Shown: in pieces, positions 11,081 through 22,628 of the stretch
How positions within the stretch are numbered: the stretch's first letter is position 1
Layout of the letters: every line of letters begins with the position of its first letter
Origin: Carallia brachiata
Lineage: Eukaryota > Streptophyta > Magnoliopsida > Malpighiales > Rhizophoraceae
Assembly (NCBI GenBank): GCA_021464245.1
Contig: JADCRB010000067.1
Coordinates: 2,387,908 to 2,451,907 of the forward strand
Length of the DNA stretch: 64,000 nt
Reading direction: 5' to 3'
The notes under the pieces: generated by a model
Told to the model about the DNA's origin: nothing
The model's input: the letters and a program-made list of their open reading frames with translations, nothing else
Database searches by the model: none
Made by a program: the position numbers and the translations under genes

Positions 11081-14060
11081 GTAACTGAGTGGTATTCACA
11101 TAGTTTACCCGTAGCGGGGGTGGGATGACCATACAGTTTAGTATCCATCTCGTAGACAGTGACTCTGGGTAACCCTGGTTTTACTAACCAATCCTCGGAT
11201 GCTGCCAGGACTCAAGACTACAGTGAATACAACATAGATTAATGTTCAGAAATCTAGAACCTGAGCACGCGAGAGTTGACAATAGGCAATTATACTGCCC
11301 ATGAAGGACCCCGGAAGGCTGCTACACAAATATCGAGCGAACGAGCAAAACCCCGAGCAGGGAAACTAGCAAGCAATTAACAATTGGAGCTTCAATAGTC
11401 GATACGAAGCCATTTGAAAAACAGATTGTTAAGACGAAAAGGTGGGTTGAGATTATTAATTAATACTGAATCATTCTCTATTTCCCTTTGTCGTGGGTTG
11501 CACTTGACGACCACTCGTCAAATTGAATTAACTGTATCACGCACATGATCTTCAAAAGCCTAAGAAACCGTTTATAGTCATCATTGAAATTGGACAACAT
11601 TCCACAAAAGCATCAATTAAAGTGGGCGTAACTTGTGAGCAGAGCTCTAGTTGCCTTGCCAATTGTCTCTTTCTTGAGCATCACCTTGTGAAAACATGGA
11701 CGAAAAAATTCAAAATATATTAAAAATGATTGATATATTTGCGGTGTACTTTAAAAAAAAAAAGAGATGACAATAACATAATTTCTTTTTCTTCATTTAT
11801 TTTTAAAAACAATAATTATCGAAATTTGACATGTCACATCATATGCTTACATTGTTCAAGTAAGTACTAAATTTTTTTGTTATTGTTTTTCCGTAGCTCT
11901 CTCTCTCTCTTTTTTCTTAATTACATTCGTAGCAAAAATTTAATTATTTATGTTATATAATAATAGATTCAATAAATTTGTTAAATATCTAACTATAAAA
12001 TTTGTTTTAATATGTAAACTATTTTAGAAAAAGTTTCGGATTTTTCGGAGCAAGTGATGATTTTCGTTCCCGCAAATTGCTCGGAGCCTCGAACACTTTT
12101 AAAAGCTAATCCTTCTAAGTGACGTGCCCACACTCATTTACGCGCGTCTATACAATCGCTGTATCCCGAACACGAGGGTTTTTCGAAACAAGCGCGTCGG
12201 AAGAATTTCCACTTTTGGCCGCAAATTACGATGTGGACAATAAGCCATTGTAATTTAGTCCCCCAAGCCTACCAATCACTGACCGTCCAACAAAAAGCAG
12301 ACATCGACTTGTTGGACCCTACCCAGCATTATCCGACTGTATAATGGACTTCTTGTGGGACCATGTTGACAGCTGTCATATCATCAACGACCCGAACATT
12401 GCCTCTCATTAGCTAGTACTGATATTTGTTTTAATTAAATATTATAATTATATATTCTAGATGTATTTATAAAAAATGTTATTAAAAAAATTATTAAACA
12501 CAATCGGTCTTAATTTAATGTATTTTTTTAATGTATTCAAAACTATTTATAATATCAATTCATGATAAATAATATTATTTTCACCAAGTATAACTCTCAT
12601 ATGTTTAAAAATGTGGATTCAGTTTAATTAAATTTTTTTTTTTTCATAAATGAACTTTGTTTTTCTTTCTTTCTTTTTTTTCTTTTTTCGGTTGAAAAGG
12701 GGAAGTAAGTTTGACAGCCATTGGTCCCTTAAGTAAAATTATGTTGACCATACTGCATTTGTAAGCTTAACTATTATATTAAATTTGTAGAAGAGAATAT
12801 TTCTCTATACATAACAAAGGATTACTAACTACTTCTACAACTATACTATGTAGAGTTATGCATACATATGTTTAATCTCACAGAGGCATACAAACGTGAA
12901 TGTGTGTACTCTATTACTAAAACATAATGTGTGTTCAGCATGCCAACATTTGCATCTTAGTTTGTTAAAGCCATAGTAGGAAAATGGGATTATAAATGTT
13001 AAAGAAACGGAAAGCAAAACAGTAGCACTAAGCACCGGCATCACTGTTCCAGAAGCATATTGCTTTCCTCGTGCATTTCCTTTCCTTTTCCTTTGCTAAC
13101 ATCTATATTCTTTACGTACAAACAATTTTATTGAATTCTCTCATTTATACTAATAAAAACAATTCATTTTTCCACATGAGGAATTCGAGAATTTACACGT
13201 GATTTTTGGGACTTTAGATGTCTTAAAAAAATTAAAACAAGCCTAATCGCATAGACCAATCATGGCATGGGAAGGTGATCTAATTGCTTGATTGATGGAA
13301 TAATGAGAAAGTATAGTTGGCGTCAAAATTTGGTAACACTCTACCCTCTAAGGAAGAATATGAACCGTTGCTTTTTGAAGGTGGTAACACTTAACCACTG
13401 GTAAGTATAGGTTAGCCAAAAGAGTTTCCTAATCTATTAATATGATACTCAACACTTTTTGAAATTGTGATATATTTTATTTTTGCTTGTAAAAAAAAAA
13501 ATATTTTTTTCATGTACGAAAAAATAGTCAAAAACTTGGGTAAATATAAAACTTGCATTTTAGTTGGCGGCTACGTTAATAACTGTGGCCTTATTGAGAA
13601 CCTGTAACGGAATCCTATCTATGGGTCTGTATTTAAATATTTTTTAAAAATATAAAATAATTAAATATTTTTAAATAAATTATATAATTACTTTATTATC
13701 TGTATAATTATTTTAGTATTATCAAAAAAATACAATCATAGAAAACTCATACATACGAAACAAATGGGAATGCTGTTTTACCGACGATGACATCTAAACG
13801 ACAAAAGCAGGATCAAGACTGGGTTTAAAGTAGGTCAAAAAAGGCGTTTGAAGGATGCTCCCATTTGAACAAATCTCGTAGTTATCGGTAATGTCACGGA
13901 CGCGTATTTGCTGACGGCGGCATAAACTTGAATCTAATAAAAAAGTTATATACCAGCAAACGTTAGTATGGATGATAGGAGTCCGTCACTCTTTAATTAG
14001 AAGTTTTGAATTTGAGTAATTGGGAATGCAGTCGCATTAAATACTTGCTGGGAAATCTTT
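11081..14060. other. Intergenic sequence, no identifiable gene
   Basis: No recognisable protein was found on either strand. AT-rich blocks (11700-12010, 12420-12700, 13620-13740) alternate with balanced-composition islands at about 11100-11690 and 12040-12420. The second island contains no long reading frame. It could be regulatory sequence or an unrecognised remnant. Confidence 0.5.
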
Positions 14061-14061
14061 A

Positions 14062-14199
14062 CCACCCTTTGATATTTTATCCGGGTCGGTTCAGATTAAT
14101 CAGTCTATTAGATTGGACACTGGACCTTTGCCACCCTTTGATATTCTATTCGGATCGGTCCAGATTAGTCAGTCTATTAGGTTAGATACTGGACGGTCT
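14062..14199. repeat. 69-bp tandem duplication
   Basis: Two head-to-tail copies of a 69-base unit start CCACCCTTTGATATT at 14062 and 14131. Both continue through a CGG-TCGGT-CAGATTA segment and a CAGTCTATTAG segment, and each ends ACTGGAC. The copies differ at roughly ten positions, so the duplication is not very recent. Confidence 0.8.
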
Positions 14200-15151
14200 C
14201 AGACCTAAAAAAATTATATAATGTTATTATAACTCTTATTTGCATATTTAATTATAATTATTTAATTCATAATTACAACAAACGTGAAATTAAAGATTGT
14301 AATAGAATCACATTCTTGTGTTTGTTTTGCAACAAGATAGCCTTTTTTCTTTGATGGTGTCTTATAGTTTTAATTGGAGAGAAAGTGGTGATCAAATTAG
14401 TGTAATATTAATCAATCAATAGATAAACAGTTGGACTTACACTGAGACTTAAAGAGGATTGTCTAGATAATACTTTCCTTCTTTTCAAGTATGCACTTAC
14501 TAATTAAAATCCTGATCAAGAAATATTAATCAAAGGTAAACTTCCATTGAATTTGAGAATTTTCTAGAGAAATATTAATCAAACGTAAAAATGATGGTAG
14601 TATGAGTCACGGTTCTCCATTAAGCTTATCGATGGTAGTATTAATCAAGTGATTAGACTAAGGTCAAGCTATCATTAATAGTGTAACCAAACGATTTAAG
14701 CAAGAGACTACTTGTTCGACCATTATTGGTATAATTAAAGCTTAGTGAAAAGGTGCATTCATCTGGGGGAACACGTAGCTACGTTTCGGCTTGTTTTGTA
14801 TTTTGCCTATAGTGGAATTTGGGTAATAATTAAGGGATGGTTAACGTCACATTTGTGTAACATTTCATATTTTAATGTAAACATCCAAAGCAAAACATAG
14901 TGAGAGCTGTCTTATCTTCACCACATATAAATAAATATTTAGGAAAACAACAAATTGCATGGTAGAATAGAGGACTCATGAGATGGACACCTTAATTACT
15001 ATTATTGTTATTATTTTACATTACTGTAGTGATTTAAGTGATAAGTCGGTACGCATCGTGTTAAATTCATTTTTCTAATCATGTCAAAGGCTAACTATTT
15101 GTCTGAAAAATAGGATATTCTAAGGAAGTATTTTATCTTTACTGAATTTTT

Positions 15152-15714
15152 TTATATGATTATTGGTCTCCTAAGTGTGAAAAAAAAATGTTGGAAATAG
15201 CTATAAATTTTTTTACTTATATCGTAGATTGGCCTTATCCAAAGCTTGTCGCTAACGATCGTGCCATTATGGTCGGAGTCCCAGGGCTCACATCCACTCA
15301 AATTTTCTGTCTTGAGATGGCACCAAGGAATGCCTTGCTTTTTGCTCATTCACACACAGTAAGGATTCCGTAATTTTGCACACACAATGCACAAGTAAGG
15401 GGGGGTCTGGACGCACCATTGCAAAAGAAAACTTTTTCCCAATTTTTGTTATTTTTATCAAATAAAAAGGAGACAAAATTAAAGGGTCAGTCACAATTTT
15501 TCAACCTTGGCTGCCAATTGCACCATGCAGGGGAAGGGACCGACCCACCATCCACTGTCTTGACCAAATTCCTAGCATCATAGGTGGAATAAGTGCCTTG
15601 ATTGAACTCCAGCACGAGAGGTCGATTGCCAATGCCAAAGCCACTTCTTTCCAATATATTTAGTTCACAAATCTGCCCATTACGAACTTGCCCACAATTG
15701 CTAGCCGTCAGCAA
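15152..15714 (-). other. Unidentified protein-like segments, possible gene remnant
   Basis: Two minus-strand stretches read like protein. Codons ending at 15487 carry CGQVRNGQICELNILERSGF followed by GNRPLVLEF and WCNWQP, a pattern with several Cys and Trp. A second stretch at 15200-15349 carries GIPWCHLKTENLSGCEPWDS. They are in different frames, separated by an AT-rich stretch that could be an intron, and no start or stop fits a complete gene. I do not recognise the family. They may be parts of a broken secreted-type protein gene or chance frames. Confidence 0.25.
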
Positions 15715-16074
15715 GCAATGGATAAATTCTTGTTGATGTTAATCTAAATTTAGTAATTATTTATTGTTTGAGTATAAGTCGGATTGTTTAGTCTCTTTTC
15801 AGTAGTTGAATAGAATTAGAATTTAATTATTTGTTAGTATATAAGGACTTGAGGTCAATATTAATGTGCATACTTATCACATTATTGTGTAGCGTTATTT
15901 AATTTAATATAGTAAAGTTTAGTTAGTTCTAACAAGGTTGACTCATACCATCACGCTTCTGCTAGGCTATCTAGCTTTCAGGAATGATTTTGGATTTTTC
16001 ATTGTCATCATCTGGCAAAAGCGATCTGCTGCTTTCTTTGTTGAGACTAAATATTCCTTCCCCATATCATCTCT

Positions 16075-16383
16075 ATGTTGCAGCCTCTTGTAAATGAGGT
16101 ACTATATGGGGAGCTACTTCATAACATTCCTTCAAATGAAAGCATGGAATTTGGGACTGGTCTTGTCGCATGCAGCTTATCCTTACGTCGCATCAAAAAG
16201 AATCACCGAAGGTTGACTTTAAAAGATAAAACAAAACCATATCCTAATCGCTACATTGTGGGACTTAGGAGAGTGTGGCCTAATGGCTACAGAATTGGTG
16301 GGACTCGGAGAAGAGTTAACCGTCTCAGCCATTTAGTTAAACAGCCGAATTTAGAGCAACAAATCCCCAAAAGCGCATCATGA
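16075..16383 (+). other. Exon-like open reading frame of unknown identity
   Basis: A good acceptor (T-rich tract, then TTGCAG at 16077-16082) precedes about 100 open codons ending in TGA at 16381. The encoded segment is basic, with RRIKKNHRRLTLKDKTKPYP followed by NRYIVGLRRVWPNGYRIGG and RRRVNRLSH. Base composition is more balanced than in the flanks. No upstream coding exon is evident and I do not recognise the sequence. It may be the last exon of an unrecognised gene or a captured fragment. Confidence 0.25.
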
Positions 16384-18030
16384 ACGGGAGATTTTGATCA
16401 TTTAATTATGCAAAATGGCATAGAGCTTGAATTCGGAGATTCCCCACATGTTTTGTCTGACCAAGTCACAAATTGTTTGTTTCTATGTTTATGCAATGTT
16501 TCTGGTCAAAACGTTCCACATAGTTGAGTCACGGGAGCTACGACAATGGGCTTCATGCATAGTGATGTAAGTAGATCGATTTGACACAATTTGACCTTTA
16601 TATCCAAATTAAATTGTTAGCAGTGGTTTAAAAATTTTCAAAATTACAATTAATTTAATATAAAAGTGAAACGAATTATACTATGATTAAAGATGGTCAA
16701 TTGATTTGATCGATTTGATAGTTTAAACCACGTTATGAGAAGGAAAAAAAAATTATTTGATTGAGGATGTAGCGTTTGTTGTGCAATGTTTACCTTCGTT
16801 TAAAAACAAAGGCAGTATCCCACCTATTTTTGATGACAATCTTCAATCACAAACATGAGACAACGATAAGTTTAAAGTGACAAAATGAGTTGAAATCAGT
16901 AAATCTACAATAGTATTCAACGTACGTGATCATCAACAATTAGCAATTGCTGCACATTAAAATATATGAATTAATAATAATATTGGTATACATACGTGCA
17001 AAATAACATTTTCCACGTGATTCACATTCGATTGCAAGTACAATAATATAAATAGGTTTTCCATTTTGTAATGTTTAGAGTATTTTGAGTCATGAATATA
17101 TTGGGTTGTGCGTTTAAAAAATTATAGTGATTGTTGGGTCTCTTTCTCATGTTTCATTTTTTTATAAAATAAAATTAGAACTTTATTATTAAAGATGATC
17201 TGGTCGATTTAGATTATTTTTTAATTTGTAAAATTGCAACTAAATTATTAGGTGCAGTTTAATTAAATTATAAATTATAACCAATGACAGTTTCAATAAT
17301 ATTAATTTGATCTTAGTGTGATTAGTTGAATTGAACAGACTCCACAGTTTTGTATACACTCCTAAAATGTAATTGACGCTGCCCTTTTGATCACAAAAGG
17401 GTCGATCGAAACTCAGTGGCCGAAAATAGACAAACCCACTCACTGTTGCTGTGGCGACACCGCCTGAAAATCTGAATTTATTATGTAACTGTATTTATTA
17501 TAAGTATAATTAAAAAAATAAAAATTTATTATTTATTTATTAAAAAATAAATTTATATAATTATAAATAATTTAAAATTAATTGTATTTAAAAAATTCTT
17601 TCGAATATATATATATATTTTTGTCAGTTATTAACTCTTGTCCTGGATGAAAATTCCCAAAAGAAAAGCAAAGCTGACTTTTCTTGTTAAATTAAGAAGT
17701 GGATGTGTCCTCACATGGGGTCTAGCCACATGGACCCTAAACTTGTCCCTTTTGCCTGTCCCTTAGCATGACCAATGAATCGCCGGCACTAATTTAATCT
17801 CCATAATTTTTTGTGAGGGTGTGGTGCTGTATTCTATATTTTTTCAACACTTTAGCGAGATACGAAGGATATTTGAGTAGTGAGTTAATCTATTAAAGTT
17901 AGTAAAGTGAGGATAATAATTTTTAACATTATCAACTCAAGTCTGATAACATTTGTAGTTTCTATTTAATAAAAGAAAACAAAAATATAAAAGCATGACC
18001 AATGCCGAGACTATGAAATGTACCGAAATC
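16384..18030. other. Intergenic AT-rich sequence
   Basis: I see no coding or RNA gene here. The stretch is mostly AT-rich with short islands of balanced composition (about 17300-17450 and 17640-17800). Confidence 0.5.
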
Positions 18031-18680
18031 AGGTGTTCCATGAAAGTTCATCCTCCCATCCCATTTGGTTTCCGGCCGGAGCAAAACTCTTGCTCTGTTC
18101 CCACATTATTTGCTATGCGCTAGCTTGCCTCAGATATAATATGGACAAGGCATGCCGGGTTTGGACCGCAGAAAACCGTAACATGGGGGACGTCTGATCG
18201 TCTGATCCTTTTGCCGCCGCAAGGCTGGCTAATCGTACGCAGCAGGCTCGAAGGCAAGATGCGACCTGATTCGACAACAAGTCCTTCTGTCTCGAGTTCC
18301 ATCACATGGTCCAACAAAATCACTCAAAAAATTATTTATAACATAATAAGTAACAAATTTTTATAATTATATCCACAAAATATATAATAAAAATAAAAAA
18401 TTATTAATCTTTTATTACGTATTTTATTACTAAAAATTATTATATTACGAACAATAATAAGAAAACATTTATCTTTCTGTCTCTGTAAATATTTTTTTTT
18501 AATATATTAAATAAGGTCTCTCTGATCGGTGAAAATGGTCAGAGTTCACTAACGGCCATTTCTGACTGACTTCTATAACTCAATATTTTTTAAAAAAAAT
18601 AGGGGAATTTTTTTTATTTCATTATATAAAAACAACAACTAATTCTCAAATACTTCTTATTTTCTCTTTGTTCTTTTTTA

Positions 18681-18970
18681 TGAAGAAAATAAATTCATTG
18701 CGGATATATCGGTTATTAAACTTATAACTTGAGACCGAAATAATTTTATTTATAACACCTTATTCAACAACTCGCAAAAAGGTAAATCTATCATCTGAGT
18801 ACTAGTAGGGTCGAATGTGTCTCCACCAATAAAAGCTATGGAAATTACCAAGTTTAGAAACCATTGCTGAGCCATAATCTTTTTTACCGCAGCGCACTTA
18901 ATCATTTGTCAAGAGAAGACCTGAGTAAGAAGATTCGAAACTGGATTGCCAATGTAAAACCCATGCCAAT
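18681..18970. repeat. Dispersed repeat family A, copy 1
   Basis: The segment GATATATCGGTTATTAAACT, then GAGACCGAAATAATTTTA, then AAATCTATCATCTGAGTACT and TAGGGTCGAATGTG recurs with substitutions at 58840-59110 and 59755-59890, in the same order and orientation. The distal part contains an AAGATTCGAA motif, also present in the second copy. This marks a dispersed, non-coding transposable element of unknown class. Confidence 0.55.
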
Positions 18971-20840
18971 TTATCAATGAATTATTATTTCGAGTGGTTG
19001 GTATTTTCTCCTTTTCTGCCTAATATCCTAATAAAGCATAATGCTGAGGTAATAACATTGTTGCTGACTTCAGTTTATTAATACTAAAAGGACAGAAAAA
19101 GAAAACAGGAAGATTGTCGACAATACGAGCTAGGAATTATCAGGTGGCATACAATTTTTAGTCCTTTTCATTTACGTCAGGTTAACTAAGATAAAACAAT
19201 TCACAAAACCTCTAATCCCACGGAGCACATAATGTGCAAAATATTGACTATGACCAGTTCCAATCAACATTTGCTGGATTGTCACCGTTTACATTGCGGG
19301 CCAAACAACCAAATGCTTCATTGGTTGACCACATTTATCATCAGGAGTGCCGAAACAAAGAAGGAACTCATTTAAGTGACGCAATCATTGATGGGCTGTC
19401 CAGCTTTTTTTTTTTTTTTTTTGAGACTAGGGCTGTCCAGCAAATTAAATTTGCAGGGTGGCAGGAATAAATTAGTGAATCTTCAAATAAAGTCAAAAAT
19501 TCCCCCTTGTAAAGACAGCATACATGGCCCCTACTGGGCTTTTAAGCTTCATTGAGAAAATTGGTCCATATACAAGAGTCCAGAACCAAATTTGTCCTTC
19601 CTCTTTGGTCACGGGTAGGTGGTTTCCCATTACACCCAAACCAAAAACGTTCAAAAATCCTTTTGTCTCTCTCGTATTGTAAATTTGGAATGGACCAGTT
19701 TATCCATATCCATAAGTAAAAATCAGACAGACATTTAAGTGAATTAAAAATTATGAATGTGTGAGCTGACCAGTTAAAAATTTAATTTTTAACATGTTTC
19801 ATTTCAAATTTAAATTTTATTAATAACTATTACAATCTCTTATAAATAGATAATACCTAAATTTTACTATAAATCTTTTGTGATTTATAAGTACCCTTAG
19901 CTTTTTAGATAAAGAAATCTCTTATACTCATAAACTTTTTTTTAAGAAAAAAAAAAAAGTCATGGATGTGCTGGTACCACTAGATCATCATAATCTCAGT
20001 TCATGAGGAAGAATTTGATTTAACTTTCCCTGTTCTCTTCGGACATTAGAGACGACAGTGAACCGCCTAAGCTAATAATTTTGTGACAAATTGGTGCGTT
20101 TTTTGTTGTATTAGCTCAGGTTTAAGTCTTATTGTCCCCGCTTTTCTTACAAAATTGACAAGGTTGTACGTCGCTTTATTTCGTTCAAAATTGACAAGGT
20201 TGTATGCCTTAAAAACTGCATGGCACATATGTGCCTCGGGAACATCATTATAGAATTAGACTCCTTATTAGCACTATAAAAAATCTCAAGACAGGATTAG
20301 AAAGTTGGTATCTTTCATTCTCTTATTACAGAATGTAAACACATTCTTAATTTTTCATAGTCTTACAAACTTCAACACACCTTGAAGGGAGGCAAGTTTT
20401 GCGCTGACTTTATGGCTAACCATGAAATTATGGACCATACTTCTCTAAAGATTTGACAGACGCCTCCTCTTAAAATTGGTGATGTTTTACAAGTAGACAT
20501 CGTAGGCTGTTGTCTTCCTACTGGGGGCTTATATTTTTTGTTTTAGTCTTAGTTTTGCAATTTCATTTTTTCAGCATAAAAAAAAAAAATAATTAACACC
20601 GAGACTAAGTATGAAAAAGATCTATTTAGTCTTTTCATACTCCCTATAGGAGAGATTAAATAAAAATATAATGAGTGATCCCAATTTTGACCTATATATA
20701 CGATAATTTACATGCTGACAATTCATATTTTTTCCTATTAAAAAAAATTAAAGACGACAATGTCTTGCCAAAAAATGGAATGTTTGGAAGGTATAAATCC
20801 GGTTCATAAAAGATAACCAAAAACAAAAGGAAAACCCAGC
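18971..20840. other. Intergenic sequence upstream of the MATE gene
   Basis: I see no recognisable gene. Short plus-strand frames around 19234-19470 have no family resemblance and end in a poly-T tract. The last few hundred bases presumably include promoter sequence of the downstream transporter. Confidence 0.5.
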
Positions 20841-20850
20841 CGTCTGCTTC

Positions 20851-20954
20851 TATAAAACCCCTCACAATTCACATACCCCGCTCCCAAATCCCTCCTCCCA
20901 AAAAACATCTACCCTCTGCAACCACTGCCATAAGCCATTAACTACAAAACAACA
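20851..20954 (+). promoter_or_regulatory. TATA box and 5' UTR of the MATE gene
   Basis: A clean TATAAAA at 20851 is followed by a C-rich, CTCC/CCAAA-rich stretch, typical of a plant transcription start and leader, about 100 bases before the ATG at 20955. A start site near 20880-20885 is inferred. Confidence 0.65.
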
Positions 20955-22628
20955 ATGTGCCAGCTAACTGCATGTCCTCTCTGCGGCCACGGCCAGTGCC
21001 ATCAGAAGGACCATCCTTACCAGAACTCAGTCAAAGACCCACAAGCCAACGTTCTTGCCCCATTGATCCCCAAGGAGCCAACATGCAATCATCCACAGGA
21101 ACAAAAGCTGCAGCAAGAAAGCCAGCACCAACCACAAAAGACACATCTTTCTCTTGCCGTCAACGAATCAATATCCATTGCCAAAATAGCCTTCCCCATG
21201 ATACTAACGGGTCTCTTGCTCTACTGTCGCTCGATGATCTCCGTGCTCTTCCTTGGCCGGCTTGGCGAGCTCCCTTTAGCAGGCGGTTCGCTTGCCTTGG
21301 GTTTTGCTAACATAACCGGCTACTCTATCCTCTCGGGCCTCGCCATGGGAATGGAACCCATTTGCGGTCAAGCCTTCGGGGCCAAAAAGCACAGCCTCCT
21401 TGGTCTAACATTGCAAAGAACAGTACTTTTGCTCACCTTCACTTCAATACCCATATCATTTCTATGGCTCAACATGAAGACAATTCTTCTGTTCTGTGGT
21501 CAAGATGTTGCAATAGCCTCAGAAGCACATTCATATCTCTTTTACTCTCTTCCTGACCTCTTAGCCCAATCTCTTCTACACCCATTAAGAATATATCTTA
21601 GAACTCAATCCATTACTTTACCTCTAACATTATGTGCTGGTCTAGCAATTCTGTTGCATATACCCATAAATTATTTGCTAGTCATGCAACTAAATTTAGG
21701 AATCAAAGGCGTTGCTCTATCTGGGTTGTGGACTAACTTCAACCTTGTTGGCTTTTTAATCATTTATATCCTTGTCTCTGGCGTCCACAAACAGACTTGG
21801 GAGGGTTTGTCCATGGAATGTTTTAAGCAATGGAAATCTCTCTTGAATTTGGCCATCCCAAGCTGCGTCTCTGTATGTCTTGAATGGTGGTGGTATGAGA
21901 TCATGATCTTGGTATGTGGTTTGCTGGTGAACCCCCGGGCAACCGTTGCATCTATGGGAATTTTGATTCAAACCACTTCGCTAATTTACATATTCCCATC
22001 TTCTCTAAGCTTCAGTGTATCAACGAGGGTGGGTAATGAGCTGGGTGCTAATCAGCCCAAGAAAGCTAAGCTTGCGGCCATTGTAGGACTCTCTTGCAGC
22101 TTCATGCTGGGGTTTTCAGCTCTGTCCTTTGCTGTCATGGTCAGGAAGATATGGGCCAGCATGTTCACACAAGACAAAGAAATTATTGCATTAACATCGC
22201 TTGTTCTGCCAATAATTGGGCTTTGTGAGCTTGGAAACTGCCCACAGACCACAGGCTGTGGGGTGCTTAGGGGAACCGCCAGGCCAAAAGTCGGAGCAAA
22301 CATCAACCTTGGTTGCTTTTACCTAGTTGGCATGCCAGTGGCCGTGTGGCTAGCTTTTTTTGCAGGGCTTGATTTTGAAGGACTCTGGCTAGGCCTCCTG
22401 GCTGCCCAAGGCTCGTGTGTCGTGACCATGCTCGTGGTTTTGAGTCGCACAGATTGGGAATTTGAAACCCAGAGGGCCAAAAAGTTGACCGGAGCTGCTG
22501 TTCTTGTCGTTCATACTGACGATCAGCGAGAGATTGAGGAAAATAAGCCACCTAAAGCTGATTTCAAGGAGGATTCTTTATATTTATTTGGTGTCTTAAA
22601 TGAAAACGATAATACTTCACTTGTTTAA
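20955..22628 (+). CDS. DTX50: MATE family efflux transporter, DTX50-like
   Basis: This is a multidrug and toxic compound extrusion transporter, an integral membrane cation antiporter with 12 predicted helices. It is one uninterrupted exon of 557 codons, and the single-exon structure is usual for the DTX48-DTX54 clade. After a hydrophilic N-terminus of about 65 residues with a Cys/His-rich start, the first MatE repeat carries the family block LFLGRLGELPLAGGSLALGF and then GLAMGMEPICGQAFGAKK (residues about 97-146). The second repeat carries RVGNELGANQPKKAK (about 357-371) and GCGVLRGTARPKVGANINLG (about 434-453). A hydrophilic C-terminal tail follows the last helix. In Arabidopsis, DTX50 is reported as an abscisic-acid exporter. 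I base the DTX50 name on membership of the clade plus neighbouring genes; the substrate here is not shown by the sequence. Confidence 0.93.
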   Translation: MCQLTACPLCGHGQCHQKDHPYQNSVKDPQANVLAPLIPKEPTCNHPQEQKLQQESQHQPQKTHLSLAVNESISIAKIAFPMILTGLLLYCRSMISVLFLGRLGELPLAGGSLALGFANITGYSILSGLAMGMEPICGQAFGAKKHSLLGLTLQRTVLLLTFTSIPISFLWLNMKTILLFCGQDVAIASEAHSYLFYSLPDLLAQSLLHPLRIYLRTQSITLPLTLCAGLAILLHIPINYLLVMQLNLGIKGVALSGLWTNFNLVGFLIIYILVSGVHKQTWEGLSMECFKQWKSLLNLAIPSCVSVCLEWWWYEIMILVCGLLVNPRATVASMGILIQTTSLIYIFPSSLSFSVSTRVGNELGANQPKKAKLAAIVGLSCSFMLGFSALSFAVMVRKIWASMFTQDKEIIALTSLVLPIIGLCELGNCPQTTGCGVLRGTARPKVGANINLGCFYLVGMPVAVWLAFFAGLDFEGLWLGLLAAQGSCVVTMLVVLSRTDWEFETQRAKKLTGAAVLVVHTDDQREIEENKPPKADFKEDSLYLFGVLNENDNTSLV

